Origin: Protopterus annectens
Taxonomy: Eukaryota; Chordata; Ceratodontiformes; Protopteridae
Reading direction: 5' to 3'
NCBI RefSeq assembly: GCF_019279795.1
Contig: NC_056738.1
Coordinates: forward strand, 405,301,245-405,365,244
Length of the DNA: 64,000 bases
Shown here: positions 43,117-55,108 of the stretch, in pieces
How the letters are laid out: each line of letters starts with the position of its first letter
How positions within the stretch are numbered: the stretch's first letter is position 1
Program-made: the position numbers and the translations under genes
The notes under the pieces: generated by a model
Told to the model about the DNA's origin: nothing
The model's input: only the letters and a program-made list of their open reading frames with translations
Databases searched by the model: none

Positions 43117-43260
43117 GCTAAGTAATTTATGCATGACTAAAAAGTAAATAATATAAATATATTTCTACATTGCTCGCACATGAATGTAATTATGGACTAG
43201 GACTTTTTTTCACTGAACTATAGAATAACATATTATTTCCAGGTGTATTCAGACTTTATA

Positions 43261-43570
43261 CATACCTCTCAGCAGTCCAGATTTTCCAGATTTTCTACTC
43301 ATATTTTAGTCTGTTTCTCACAAAATTGTGGTTTTCTGGAAAATCAATGGCAAATCATTGAGAAATGAAGTTAGAAATTAATGGCAAACATCTGAATTTC
43401 AGACTTCATATCTTCAGAAAAAAATAATGCTAATGCAACACCAGTTATTCTATCAACTTTCTAAGTTTGTAAAACCAATATTTAAAAAGTGTCCATATTT
43501 TTGGGCCTTTGCCCCTCCTCCCTTTATTTGTCTTTGTCTAGATTTCTTGCTTAAGAGGTTGAGAGGTATG
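43261..43570 (+). mobile_element. hAT-like MITE, copy 4
   Basis: CATACCTCTCAGCAGTCCAG at the left, AAGAGGTTGAGAGGTATG at the right, interior as in copies 1-3. The flanks (ACTTTATA and TAGTTTAT) are similar only after shifting, so the duplication is uncertain. Confidence 0.75.
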
Positions 43571-46014
43571 TAGTTTATGTGTGCATTTTCAATGAATTAA
43601 GTAAATATACTGGAGGTTCATCTGACTTATTTGTTTTCATCATCAGGACAAGAGTATTACGCTATAAAGGGTTAATTAACTTTGAGTTACTCCCATATTA
43701 CTGAATGAAAGATACATAACTGCTAAATACACTGAAATTATACAAAATCTCCATAATACAGAACAAAGTCTTTGTTAATAATATGCAATCCTGAACACAA
43801 AGCAGCATTCTAAATAACATAGTGCAGGTTAGGGGGTGGAGGTAATCAGTTTAACATCTAAATTCCTCAGTTATAGTGGACTTTGTCCACCTTATTTGAG
43901 TAACTTTAATACTACAAACTACAACTAGGTTTAATACAAATGAGGATACCCAAAGTCCCCACTGGATGTTAGGAAGTTAGTTTGTTTGTTTGTAGATAAA
44001 CATCACATTTAAAATGAAATGATATTTTGTTGAATTAAGTTGCTGTTGAAGTTGTACAAGTCAATGACTTTAGGGTTGGAACTGGGATTTTGGATGGGGT
44101 TACTACTGGGGTTTTGGTTACCATTAGGGTTATGATTAGGTTGAGGCTTTACATTAGGTTTATAGGTGTGGATAGGCTTGAGGTAAGAGTTAATAAGAGT
44201 TAAGTTTAAGTTTACATTTACTTTTAGGAATAGGGTTACATTTTGCTTTGGAGTTTCAGCTGGTGTAGGGTTAGACTTAAATTTAGGATCTGGGTTAAGG
44301 TTGTGATGTGTGTGGTGTGTGGTGTGTCATGTTTTGTATTAGGGGTCACTCGTGAAAACCTGTAGATAATTTTGTGATTTGTTGTAGGGTGTACATTTTT
44401 AATAAATGTACTTTTTCATGAAATGGTTTTCAACTTTTTATCTTTTTTACTGTTGGACCTATTTAAATAGTTTTCATTGAGATTGTTTTCAAAAATACAT
44501 TTTATACACACCAAGAACCTAACTTTCTAGAGGTAATCCAGTGGGAAGACATCCTATTTAAAATATGTATGGATACTTATTTACTAAAGCAATCTCAGAA
44601 AATAAATCTGAGGCTGTTGTCCTTACCTAATGGTGGCAAATTCATAATATCTCAGATTACATAAAATGAGTTTTCCACTTCCTTTCATCCTCAGCTGTCA
44701 GCAACATCACAATACTTTATACCATAATAAAATAAACAGATTTTTTTTATTCTATGCTCCAGATTTTGAAAGATTCCTGGTATGAATTCAGCCAGCCAAT
44801 ACATTTCAGCATGAAAGTGAATTGCTGTATTTATTTTCATTAGTAAATACATACAAAATGTTTCCATTTCCTCTCTTCTACCTTGTTGACCCTCTGTGAT
44901 CCTAAGTACTCCTCACAGCAGACTCCTGTCTGGAACCAAGAATTTGGACTCTACAGTTCCTTAAGATACCTAATGAAAGACAGAATACAATTAAATGTCA
45001 TAAAATGAAATCAAATGTTATATTTTGAAAATAGAGAAAGGATTCTGAAACTATTATTTTCTGTTTCTTAAGGACTATTTAAGGGTGACTGGTCCTTGGT
45101 CTATGAGAAAATGTGTGCTCTAGTTGTAGTCAAAAGTCTATAACTGGAAGACACTACTAGGGGAACTACATCAGACTGGGGAAACTAGTATTAAAACAAA
45201 TAACAGACACATTAGACAGTGTCTTCCATGGCTAGAGACCATTAAATTATAAAAGTCAGTCATTAACTTCCATCAACATGGTGTTACAGCTGTCAAGCTT
45301 CTTCTAAGACAGAAAGGTCATAAGCTTGACCAGCAAACCTATGAGCTAGAAATCTGAAATAAAGGATATAGTGCTATATGGAATTACTGTGACATAAAAG
45401 AATGACAAATAAAATATGTAATGTAAGTGGGCTATGACCCTGTAACCCTAATGTGGGGGGTTATGTTCCCAAACCTGTCAGACTCTGAATATAGTAATTC
45501 TCCTGTCACTGTAAAGTTTAAAGTAGATTATGGCACACTATAAACTGCAGTGCAATCACAGAGTTAGTGTATATAGTGTAGGGGGATATGGAACATGTAT
45601 GGGGACACAGTCTCACTCCTGGCACATTTTATTTTTTAACATGCTTGATTTTCATCTGGTTTAATTTCATTTCACAACAACAAAATGTTGCAGCACATTC
45701 TAATTCTATTTCAAATTTCTCTGGTTTAAGAATTCAGTCATCTGATTTCATTTTTGTGTTATACTTTTTGGTGGTTTTCTTTTTTAAATTTAGCAATTTC
45801 ATATTCACATCAGAGAGCTATAACTGCAATGCATGGAAATACTATATGCCATTAATAGCAAGATTTTATAATGAAGTTTAGTGATAAATATTTCAAGTAC
45901 CTGCCCTAACAATATTTTCTAATTACAGCTACACATTTGTTGAGGAAATTCTGGGCAGGAGAAAGTAGATTTTCAACATTTCTATTTTGGGTTTAGTCAG
46001 TGTCCAATTGTTCT
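43571..46014. other. Long AT-rich spacer with GGTTA-rich patch
   Basis: No gene recognised. 44060-44340 is a degenerate, strand-biased patch rich in AGGGTT, GGGTTA and GTTAGG words, ending in GTGTGGTGTGTGG. It is a diverged simple repeat rather than a telomere array. Confidence 0.5.
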
Positions 46015-47334
46015 GCTATGTTTATATGCTAGAGCAACAAATGCATCTTACAAGCTTTAAAACAAAGAAAAACAGAATTCAAACACCAAACAAAATTTAA
46101 TAGAAAAGGTAAAACAACACACAAAGCTTTGGGGATACTTCTCTTTGTCAATGCTCAAGCACAACAGATATACTCAATATTTTATACTAATCAGATGATA
46201 CAGGAAACCAATCAAACATCTTAAAAATTCAAACATCATGTAAATTCATTGCATTTTCATTACCTAGAGCCTCAGCATTCTATCAAGCCTTCCCTATTCA
46301 TTCAACTAAACATCAGTGACACCTAACAGAATACAATAATAAATTAAATTAAATAAATTAAATAAAATGTGCTCCAAGCGCATCGTTATGTGTATAATTA
46401 TATGCATACACTGTATTAAAAAGCTATATATTAACAAAGACATCTTAATTAACAAAATAAATTACATTAACCAACTTTATTCATAATTTAATTTGCCTAG
46501 ACTTTAATATTGGTTTCAGACTAACTGCAGCATTTAAATCTGGTTCCTTAGCCTGCAGTCATAAAATCCATTTATATTCCACTATCTCCATATCATTATT
46601 AATATCACCCTCTAATTGTAGGTACTATTTTCTATATAACTCCAGATTTAAAGATATTCTGTATACCCCTTTCTTTAACATGCTTTGCCAGAGAATTTGT
46701 AATGACTCCCCATCTTATATTGGATAAATGCTCAGAAATTTTCTCTTTGAACTTCCTGTTGCACTGACCTATATAGAAGCTCTGACATGCAACGCAGGTG
46801 CCCAAATACACTATATTTTCAGTATTACATGTTGCATAACAAATTCATATTTTCTTTTGTTAATAGGGTGTGCAAATTCAACACTACTAAAAACATTATA
46901 CAAAAAGAACAATTATAACATGGAAAGGTACCCTTCTTACTAGCAATAGTGGACTCTTTAGTGTTTATTTCTCTATAACATAATCTCTGTTTTAAATTTT
47001 GACTTTTCCTAAAGGCAAATTGTAGTACATTCCCTATAAATTTATTCTGGTCTGGTAGTGTATTTAAAATACCCCAATTAATGACCTCATTAGTTCTGGA
47101 GTTATAACAAGTAATTTACCTTATACTATTCATCCCCTCTTTAGTAGTATTGCATGACCTCTTCTGGCGACAGTGTGAAAAATATGGTCTAGCCTGCTCT
47201 TGCCTTTCATTAAGAACAAATTCCGTCATTTCATTCAAAAGGCAGTCATCATAATGTCTTGCCTGAAACTCCTTTTTCATCTCATCCACTTGTTTATTGT
47301 ATATCTCAATGTATGTAGTAATGTCAATGTATGT
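46015..47334 (-). mobile_element. PLE-A block 1: 3' tail, endonuclease, RT thumb
   Basis: The 3'-terminal block of an old minus-strand PLE. The tail (minus 46150-46015) reads CCCAAAGCTTTGTGTG then CTATTAAATTTTGTTTGG and GAATTCTGTTTTTCTTTG, matching PLE tail style. Upstream lies the decayed endonuclease and, at 47300-47200, the thumb of the reverse transcriptase (YNKQVDEMKKEFQARHYDD). The element continues on the far side of the L2 insertion. Confidence 0.72.
46620..47334 (-). pseudogene. PLE-A thumb and GIY-YIG endonuclease, decayed
   Basis: From right to left: YNKQVDEMKKEFQARHYDDC (thumb helix, R-G-Y-like), then a linker with LPDQNKFIGNVLQFAFRKSQ near 47.0 kb. Next comes KKGTFPC near 46.93 kb (G-T-F-P-C-G block before the zinc pair), YLGTCVACQSFYIGQCNRKF near 46.78 kb (GIY-YIG core), and KISEHLSNIRWGVITNSLAK with HVKERGIQNIFK. 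Several frame changes and stops. The GIY-YIG tyrosine and glycine (F-Y-I-G) are still readable. Confidence 0.7.
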
Positions 47335-49057
47335 AATGAAAAAGTTCCACATTATACCAATCCACAAAGGTGGAAATTCTGTTGAGCTCTCTAATTATCG
47401 ACCTATTGCCATACTCTCTCCCCTCTCCAAAATTCTTGAGCACTGTGTTTATAAACAAATCTTAGCTTATCTTACTCTTGAAAACTTAAATTACCCCCTA
47501 CTCAACATGGCTTCTGCCCCCACCACAGCACCACAACTGCACTTATAAATTGGTGTCCTGCATCTTTTTAGATCTCTCCAAAGCCTTTGATGCTCTCTCT
47601 TACCCCATCCTCCATTCCAAACTCTGTCAACTCAACCTATCCTCAGCAGCTATCTCCTGGTTCAGTAGCTACCTTACAGACAGACTGCAATCTGCAAAAT
47701 GGCTCTCTGCTCTTTCTCCTTTTCTCCCCATCAAAATGGGTGTCCCTCAAGGCTCTATTTTAGGCCCCCTCCTTTTTAACATTTTACTAACAAACTTCAC
47801 ACATCCTGCCCTCACTCTTCCCTCATACAGTATGCAGATGACTCCACCATCATTTCTATAGCTGACAGTCCCTCTGACCTACTAACCCTGACACAAACAT
47901 CTTTCAACCTCACCGAAACATGGCTTACTAACAACCAACTCATACTAAACCCTAAAAAGACAGAACTTCTTCTCTTCCTCCGAAATCCCTTTACCATCTT
48001 AAATCCTCATTCACCATCTCTTCCCTCAACAACACTATGGTCACAGCTGAATCACACTAAACTGCTTGGAGTAATAGTGGACAATCAACTAAAATTTGAC
48101 CTTCATGTACTTAACTGCATTAAAAAAAACACCAAAAGCTTGGTTTACTCTATAGAAACAAAAGGTTCCTCACATCCAACTCCAGGATCTCACTAGCCCA
48201 ACCTACCTTCTCTTCAAACTCTTTTACAGCTTTCAAATTTTAACAAACTTACATTCTTCACTACTTTCCAAACTTGAAACCACCTACAACAAAGTTACTA
48301 GATTTGTAGCCAATCTGCCCACAAGATCACATCACTGTCGCACTCCCCAGACACTCAACTGGCTAGAGTTTCCTAACCAACTCTTATTTACCCAACTTCT
48401 CATTATCCATACTATTTTGAATAAGCCCTCCTTTTGCCATAGCATTTCCTCACTTCTCCCCCTCTATAAGCCCCTCTAATCCCTCAGAAGCTCTGACCAA
48501 TGTCTCTTACAAATTCACAAACCTAAAAAATCTGTTGGATTGAATCTCTACAGCTATTTCCCTACTCTTGCATGGAACAAGCTCCCCATGAACCTTAGAA
48601 ACATTCCCTACATCCACAAATTCAAGAAAACTCTCAAAGGATACCTTAATAGCACATGGATTTGTCTCTGTAATCATCCCACATGAACCCACCCCCTTCC
48701 TCTATCACTATCCTCTCTATTCCTCCCTTCCCTACTGCCATAACTCACTTCACTGCTCTGTACAGTTACCCTCTGAAGATAATCCAATGTGTTATGTAAA
48801 TTCATTCAAATGTTTTATTGTATATTTCTTTGCTATGTTTTTTCTTCAATGTTATAATGCCTCTTACTATATTGCATTGTGGAGGTTTATCTACATTTGC
48901 TCAACTGTTTTATTGTAAAATTTTTACTGTATTCATCTTCAGTTTTGTACATTTTCTTGCTTACTTGTACTGTGGTGCTTTTTTCCCTGGGCCTTCATTG
49001 AATAAGGGCTTTTGCTCAGATGGACTATCCCACTTAACAAATGTCAAATAAATACAT
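47335..49057 (+). mobile_element. L2-like LINE copy A, 5'-truncated
   Basis: A plus-strand L2-clade fragment starting in the reverse transcriptase (KVPHIIPIHKGG) and ending in the 3' signature TTTTCCCTGGGCCTTC, GGACTATCCC, then AACAAATGTCAAATAAATA. The same 3' signature ends L2 copy B at 61.2 kb. PLE-A text resumes on both sides, so this L2 is an insertion into PLE-A. Confidence 0.85.
47342..48700 (+). pseudogene. L2-A reverse transcriptase, partial
   Basis: Visible: SVELSNYRPIAILSPLSKIL (motif 1-2), CIFLDLSKAFDALSY (motif A), IKMGVPQGSILGPLLFNI (motif B), then, after a frame change, QYADDSTIISIAD with YADD at 47831-47842 (motif C), and TKLLGVIVDNQLKFDLHV. The C-terminal part is broken by numerous stops. 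Endonuclease absent. Confidence 0.85.
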
Positions 49058-49294
49058 GTAGTCAATCTATTAACTTTTTAAGAATAGGCTTTTCACAATA
49101 ACTTTAAGTACATGATGTGGGTGCATGCTACATTTATGCAAGTATTTAGCAGCCTGCACCTCCTTCTTATAAATACTAGATGATATTTCCCTGCTTGCTT
49201 ATTAATCTTAATATCTAAAAAAAACTCATCTTACCTCTAGAATAAGTTAGTTTAAATAAAAAAAAAATCTGTATTATTGTTCAAGTATCCAGGA
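49058..49294 (-). pseudogene. PLE-A block 2: end of RT palm and thumb
   Basis: The minus strand from 49294 reads YLNNNTDF, then FKLTYSRGKMSF and FLDIKINKQAG, then IYKKEVQAAKYLHKCSMHPH and VLKVIVKSLFLK in changing frames. In PLE reverse transcriptases, Y-L-N-N-N follows the F-x-D-D motif, F-L-D-I-x-I is the next block, and the fingers of the thumb have L-H-x-x-S-x-H-P. The order continues the palm seen at 55.1 kb and precedes the thumb at 47.3 kb. Confidence 0.68.
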
Positions 49295-49756
49295 CTGTAT
49301 GTAAGCTTCTGAGCCCCCCCCCCCCCCAAGCTTTCTGTGTTGGAGGAAAGCCTTCTAGCTTATTAGTAGGAGTGGCAAGCACTAGGTAACCTATCTATCA
49401 AATAAGGAGTGGTTCTGGCCCAGAAATTGTAGTTATTGGCCATTTGGGCAGTTTTTCCATCTCTCTCAACCTTCTGATTTAAAAGCCCGCATTTGCACTT
49501 GTTCCCCCCTTTCCTGTAACTAGTTTAGTCCAGATACAGAGTCTTAGTTTTAGCACTTGAATTTGCTTATTCGTGATCAGCACTTGTTCAGAACTTGTAA
49601 GCACTAAATAACCTACTAATTACTACAGCACTCAACCTTCCTCATTACCTAGAGGAAAACAGTTTTGGTACTTACTTTCCTCACTTGCTTAGAGAAAAAC
49701 AGCTCTTGTACTCACTTTCCTCACTTATCTAGAGGAAAATAGTTTTTTATTCAGGC

Positions 49757-50735
49757 ATGTCCAAGGGTCAGCTCCCAGTGTTCTCTCCTGTCAATCTGAT
49801 GAATATGGGCATCTTGGGGAAATGTAGAATTTGCCTCATGTAGACGGACAACCCTCTCCTCCTACCACGCAACACTACAACCTGTGAAAGATGCACTTAT
49901 CTAGCCAAACTGGAGGTGAAGCTCTCTCCAATCAAGACCAAACTTGACAGTCAAGAGGAGAAGGTAAACACTTGCACTACACCACACTCATCACATAGTC
50001 TCACTAAATCTATACCACCAAAATCCACACATAGTAACACAAAAACATTCACTGAGGCTCTCAATAATAATCTGTCTAAGCAACAGAGACCTCCAAAGCA
50101 GAAACGCAAGCAACCTCCATCCCCCAACACAACCCAAATGACACATAGACATGGACTCAGTGTGCCACTCAACCACAGCCAATAAGGCAAAACAACATAC
50201 CCAACACACTAGTCATAGGTGACTCTATAGTCAGGCACACTGATGTCCCACTCACCAGGCTAAACAAGGAGAAGGTTACTGTCAGCTGCCTGTCGGGTGC
50301 CATGATCCGCCACATAACCCATGCACTCAAGTCACTCCCAACAAGTACAAATATGACTCTGTCATTGTCCATGTTGGTGTGAATGACCGGAGATGTACCT
50401 CCCTGGACTACATGAAAAGAGACATGGAAGAGCTCTCTGATCTTGTAGCCCAGGCAGGTATGACCCTAGCCCTGAGTAGCATTCTGCCATCACCCAAAAT
50501 GATGCCGCAGTACAAGGACAAAATTATTGACTTCAGCAATTGGCTAAGCTTCTGGTGCCATTCTAAAGGGATCCAGTATCTGTCTGCCTGGGATGACATG
50601 GTCGACAGACCACGATGCTTTGCCAGAGATGGCTGGCACCTGTCACCCCTGGGATTCCGGATACTGGCTAAGGTTCTTGCCACCCCTATAGTGCCTTTTC
50701 TAGGCAAGGTTCAAATGACAAATTCACCACCGTAA
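49757..50735 (+). pseudogene. CR1-C ORF1, zinc-finger plus esterase, broken
   Basis: Start ATG at 49757 (MSKGQLPVFSPVNLMNMG), equivalent to the ATG at 6424 in copy A. CRIC and CERC form the Cys pairs; a TAG at 49841-49843 replaces the Tyr codon seen in copy A. The esterase part reads LVIGDSIVRHTDVP from about 50209 in one frame and, after a shift near 50345, continues to RDGWHLSPLGFRILAK. Unlike copy A, the catalytic D-G-W-H block is intact, and it shows what the third SGNH block looked like. Confidence 0.85.
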
Positions 50736-50764
50736 CAGGAACGGGCAAGCATAAACTGAGGGTG

Positions 50765-53536
50765 ATGCTACTCAGTGCTAGAAGTCTAAATCTCAAAATG
50801 CACTCACTCAAGGCACTCCTTAAAATGGAGAACATTGATATCTGTGCAGTGACTGAGACCTGGTTCAAGGCTCCAGGCTATAACTCATACCACACTTTTC
50901 GGCCATGTAACCTGGACCGAACACCAAAGGTGGAGGTGTGTCCATATTCATTAAGGATATCCACACCTCCAGGCTAGTTGCTCAGCATAATGCAGCCGAG
51001 GTTATCCAAGTGCAACTAACTCTGGGCAAAACTGCAATCCAAATTGTAGCTTGCTACAGATCACCCACCATGTCCCAGGATTCCCACTCCTCTTTTCTTG
51101 ATGTACTGGAAAATATTAGGGTTCAAACACCCTAATAATGGGTGATTTCAGCTACCCCACCATTAACTGGGAAAACTACCCATGTACCAACTCCTTCACT
51201 CAACGCTTTCTGGAATTCATAAACTCCAATGCCCTGGATCAACTTATCCACACCCCCACCAGGGGCAACAATATCCTAGATCTAGTCATTACCAACATGA
51301 GTGACCGGTGTTCCACACCTGAAGTCAACACCTCATTGGTCCAATCTGACCATAAGCTAATTACCCTAGATATCCACATCCTGCCCCCACCCCCCATTAA
51401 GGAAACCATGGTAAAAACATTCTCCAAAGCCAACTTCATGCTTCTTAAGACAGAAGTGGTGAACTTCATGACACCCATGCAGATGGACAATACAGTGATG
51501 ACTACTGAATCCTACACAATTGCACTTTATAATACTTACATGAGTGCATGGATCGTGCTATCCCAAACAGAACCAATACTCTATCCTCCAAAAAAAGGAA
51601 GCTAATCTGGTGGTCCCCTACCATAAACAAACTGTACAGCAGAAGGAAGAAACTGTTGCAAAAGAGAGTAAAATCCCATGAGTGGAGGAGCTCCCTGGTC
51701 AGCCTCAGTAAGAAGCTGAGATCCCTGATAAAATCCTCCAAAGCTAGTTATGAAAACAAAATCGCCACTGATTCTAAAGACAACCACAAAGCATTCTATA
51801 GCTATGTCAAGAATCTCAATAGCAACACTCAGATCTGCTCTGAGTTACAGCACAATGGCACTAAATATACAGACCCAACTGATATTGCCAACATCCTGGC
51901 AGATAGGTTTAGTGCTAAGTTTACCCCCCTCTCAACCCCTAAAGAGCCCATCTCTGTACCGGAAGAATGCAAAGTTCCTGTAATCACGGCTGTACAGGTA
52001 AAAACTACACTCTCCAATGCCAAGAACACAGCATCCATGGTACCAGACAACATCTCAGGCTGCATTCTACATGAACTACAGAATGAACTGGCACCCCACC
52101 TAAGTACCATGTTCAGTCATAGCCTCACCTTAGGCTTTGTGCCTGCTGAATGGTGCACAGCGACGGTTATCCCACTCCACAAGGGGGGAGCCACCACGGA
52201 CCCCGGGAACTACCACTCCATTAGCCTGATGAGACTGGTCTGCAAGGCCATGGAAAATATCATCATGGAACTTATAAACAAAGACATTGGTAATCTCCAA
52301 ACATTGGACCCCACCCAGTTCTGGTTTGTAAAAGGCAGATCATGTCTTCTAAACCTGATAGACTTCTTTGAAGCGGTCACCAAAGCCGTAGATGAGGGTA
52401 AGGTGGTTCACACAGCATATCTAGATCTCACCAAGGCTCTGAACACCACCCCCACTCTGGAATTATAGATAAACTCACTAAACTAGGTATAAATCCCTAT
52501 GTCACAAGATGGGTTGCCAACTGGCTCACTGACAGAATCCACACTGTGAAAATAGCAGTCTCCAAATCCGACTTCAGACCAGTGACAAGTGGAGTACCAC
52601 AGGGTTCAGTCCTGCATCCTCTCCTGTTTGGTATCCACTTCTCTGAAGTACAGGCTAACACAGAAGGTCTTTGGCTAATGAAGTTTGCAGATGACTGCAA
52701 ACTAGGAGCCATAATCGAAACTCCTAACGATGTGGACATCCTACAAAAGGGCCTAACTGAGACAGATGCCTGGTGTCAAAGCCATGGCCTCAAGCTCAAT
52801 GCCAAAAAGTGCATTGTCATCCCCTTTGGTAAAAACTCTGTACCCATGAACTACAACATAGGCGGTAGTATACTTAACACCGAAAGTGTGATAAGAGACC
52901 TTGGAACACAGGTGGACAGTAGTCTCTCCTTTGATAATCACATTGCCACAGTAGTCAGGAAATCCTTCTATGTGGCACACCTCATCACAAAAGGTTTCTC
53001 ATCCAGAAAAAAAGAGGTCATTGTTCCCCTCTACTCATCACTCATTAGACCCATTATAGAGTACAATGCCCTTTTTGGTATGTACCTCACTAGACATCTA
53101 TAACAACTGGAAAGGCCGCAGAAATACCTCACAAAGAGGATTACCGGCCTCAAACAGATGCCCTACACAGACCGTCTCAAAAAACTCAAGCTTTACTCCG
53201 TCGCATATCGCCTACTCAGAGGTGATCTCTGCCTAACATTCAAAGCTATGTCAAACCCAGAGCTGTTGGACATGCTCCACTTAAAGAAATCCCAATCCCT
53301 CCGAGCTACACGCTCTAGGGACCTAAACCTTGTCACCACAATAAACAGAACATGCCAGAGGGATTAGATTCCTGTCCCAGAGACTTCCCATACTCCGGAA
53401 TAAACTACCTATCTATATCAAACAAAGCTCCTCATTAGCACTCTTCAAGAAAAATCTTGATGATTGGATGAGAAATAGGAAATTCACCCCGGGGATCACC
53501 TCTGTGGCTCTGCTCGACAGTGGCACAGGAAAATAA
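50765..53536 (+). pseudogene. CR1-C ORF2, endonuclease and RT, broken
   Basis: MLLSARSLNLKMHSLKALLK, AVTETWFKAPG (a short deletion follows relative to copy A), CYRSPTMSQDSH and MGDFSYPTINW (D-x-N block with Ser for Asn) form the endonuclease. A 306-codon frame (51548-52468) has the RT start with PGNYHSISLMRLVCKAMEN and AYLDLTKALNTTP, where motif A has lost its second acidic position. VTSGVPQGSVLHPLLFGI and KFADDCKLG (motif C intact) follow in the 52546-53103 frame. A TAA replaces a codon near 53101. Inactive. Confidence 0.88.
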
Positions 53537-53625
53537 TTTTCTTGGATGGCAAAAGCCAGGGACCTTTTTGGCTGGGCTTGTATAGGCCCCAGGGCTGATA
53601 GCCTAGTACCTACCTATGAACCTAC

Positions 53626-54986
53626 CGCACATAAGAACACTGTTTAATCTTAGCCTTGCTACAGGATATGTCCCTGAACACTGGCGTACAGCTACAGTGG
53701 TCCCACTCCACAAAGGTGGCACCTCTACAGACCCTGGAAACTACCGCCCCATAAGCTTGACCAGCCTAGTCTGCAAAGCTATGGAAAGGATCATTATGGA
53801 ACTCATAAACAAAGACATCGGGGACCTACAGACAATTGATCCTACACAGTTCAGCTTTGTAAAAGGCAGATCCTGTCTTTTAAACCTGGTGGACTTTTTT
53901 GAAATAGTCACTAGAGCCATCGATGAAGGCAAAAGCCTTCGACACAATATCCCACTCAGGCATCATAGACAAGCTCAACAGCTTAAATGTAAACCCATTT
54001 GTCACAAGATGGGTTGCAAACTGGCTAAAGGACAGGACCCACAAAGTCAGAATAGCAGGAACTATGTCAGACTCTAAGCCAGTCACAAGTGGAGTCCCAC
54101 AGGGCAAACATAGGGGGGGTTGTGGCTGACAAAGTTCACAGACGACTGCAAACTAGATGCCATAGTTGACACACCAGCTGACACATGCATCCTCCAGAAG
54201 GGCCTCACAGAAACAGACAACTGGTGCCAGAGTCATGGCCTTAAACTAAATGCCAAAAAATGTATAGTCATCCCCTTTGGAAAAAACAAAGTACCCACAA
54301 ATTACCACATAGGTGGTAATCCACTAAGTACGGAAAAAGTAATCAGAGACCTGGGGACCCAAGTTGACAGTGACCTCTCATTTGACACCCACGTTGCCAA
54401 AGTGGTTAGAAAGACCTTCTACCTTGCCCACCTTATCATGAAGGGATTCACATCCAGATCAAAGGATGTCATTGTACCCTTATATTCCTCCCTTATCAGG
54501 CCTATGATTGAGTATAATGCCCCATTTGGTATGTACCTCACCCGGCACCTGCAGCAGCTGGAGAGACCCCAAAAGTACCTTACCAAGAGGATCAAGGGTC
54601 TCCAGCATATGTCATATGCTACCAGACTGAAAAAGCTCCAGCTCTATTCAGTAGCATATCGCCTGCTCAGAGGTGATCTGTGCCTTACAAAAAAGGCCAT
54701 GTCCAATTCAGAATGAATGGACATGCTCCACCTCAAAAAATCCAAATCCATCAGAGCCACGAGAGCTAAATATCTAAACCTCAGCACAAATATGAATAGG
54801 ACATGCTGGAGGGACAGATTCATAACCCAGAGGCTTCCCGCACTCTGGAACAGGATACCTGTCCATGTTAGGCAGAGCCCCTCACTGACTCTCTTCAAGA
54901 GAAATCTGGACGAATGGATGGGTGATCGTAGGTTTACCCCGGGGGTCATCTCTGTGTCATTGCTAGATAGAGGCACAGTAAACTAA
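53626..54986 (+). pseudogene. CR1-D reverse transcriptase, partial
   Basis: PLHKGGTSTDPGNYRPISLT and FVKGRSCLLNLVDFFEIV lead to a broken motif A (KAFDTISHSGIIDKL in another frame), then VTSGVPQG followed by a deletion that removes the LGPLLF segment. KFTDDCKLD replaces FADD (Ala to Thr, both Asp kept). The last 198-codon frame (54120-54716) ends at a TGA, and 54717-54986 completes the C-terminus (LLDRGTVN). Confidence 0.88.
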
Positions 54987-55108
54987 ATTTAATTTAAATT
55001 GTACACTTTTGTATCATTACATGTGGTGGCAAAAGCGACATACACTTTGGCTAGGCTTATAAATACCCTAGGGCAGATAGCCTAGTACTATACTATGAAA
55101 CTATGAAC
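53626..55108 (+). mobile_element. CR1 LINE copy D, 5'-truncated
   Basis: Begins directly at the tail of copy C, in mid reverse transcriptase (HIRTLFNLSLATGYVPEHW), and ends with TAGTACTATACTATGAAACTA then TGAAC. Its protein resembles copies A and E, not copy C, so C and D are separate insertions of two subfamilies and not a duplication. Confidence 0.9.

Larger units (their letters stand above)
49295..53625 (+). mobile_element. CR1 LINE copy C, apparently full length
   Basis: About 4.3 kb with a 5' UTR of about 460 bp, ORF1 (49757-50735), ORF2 (50765-53536) and the CR1 tail (GCCTAGTACCTACCTATGAACC). A run of 14 C at 49314-49327 lies at its 5' edge. It lies within PLE-A. Frame damage is moderate. 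Protein wording matches copy B, so B and C form one subfamily. Confidence 0.88.

Noticed and set aside
44060-44340. Interstitial telomere array
   Set aside because: Words resemble TTAGGG but do not form a regular hexamer array.
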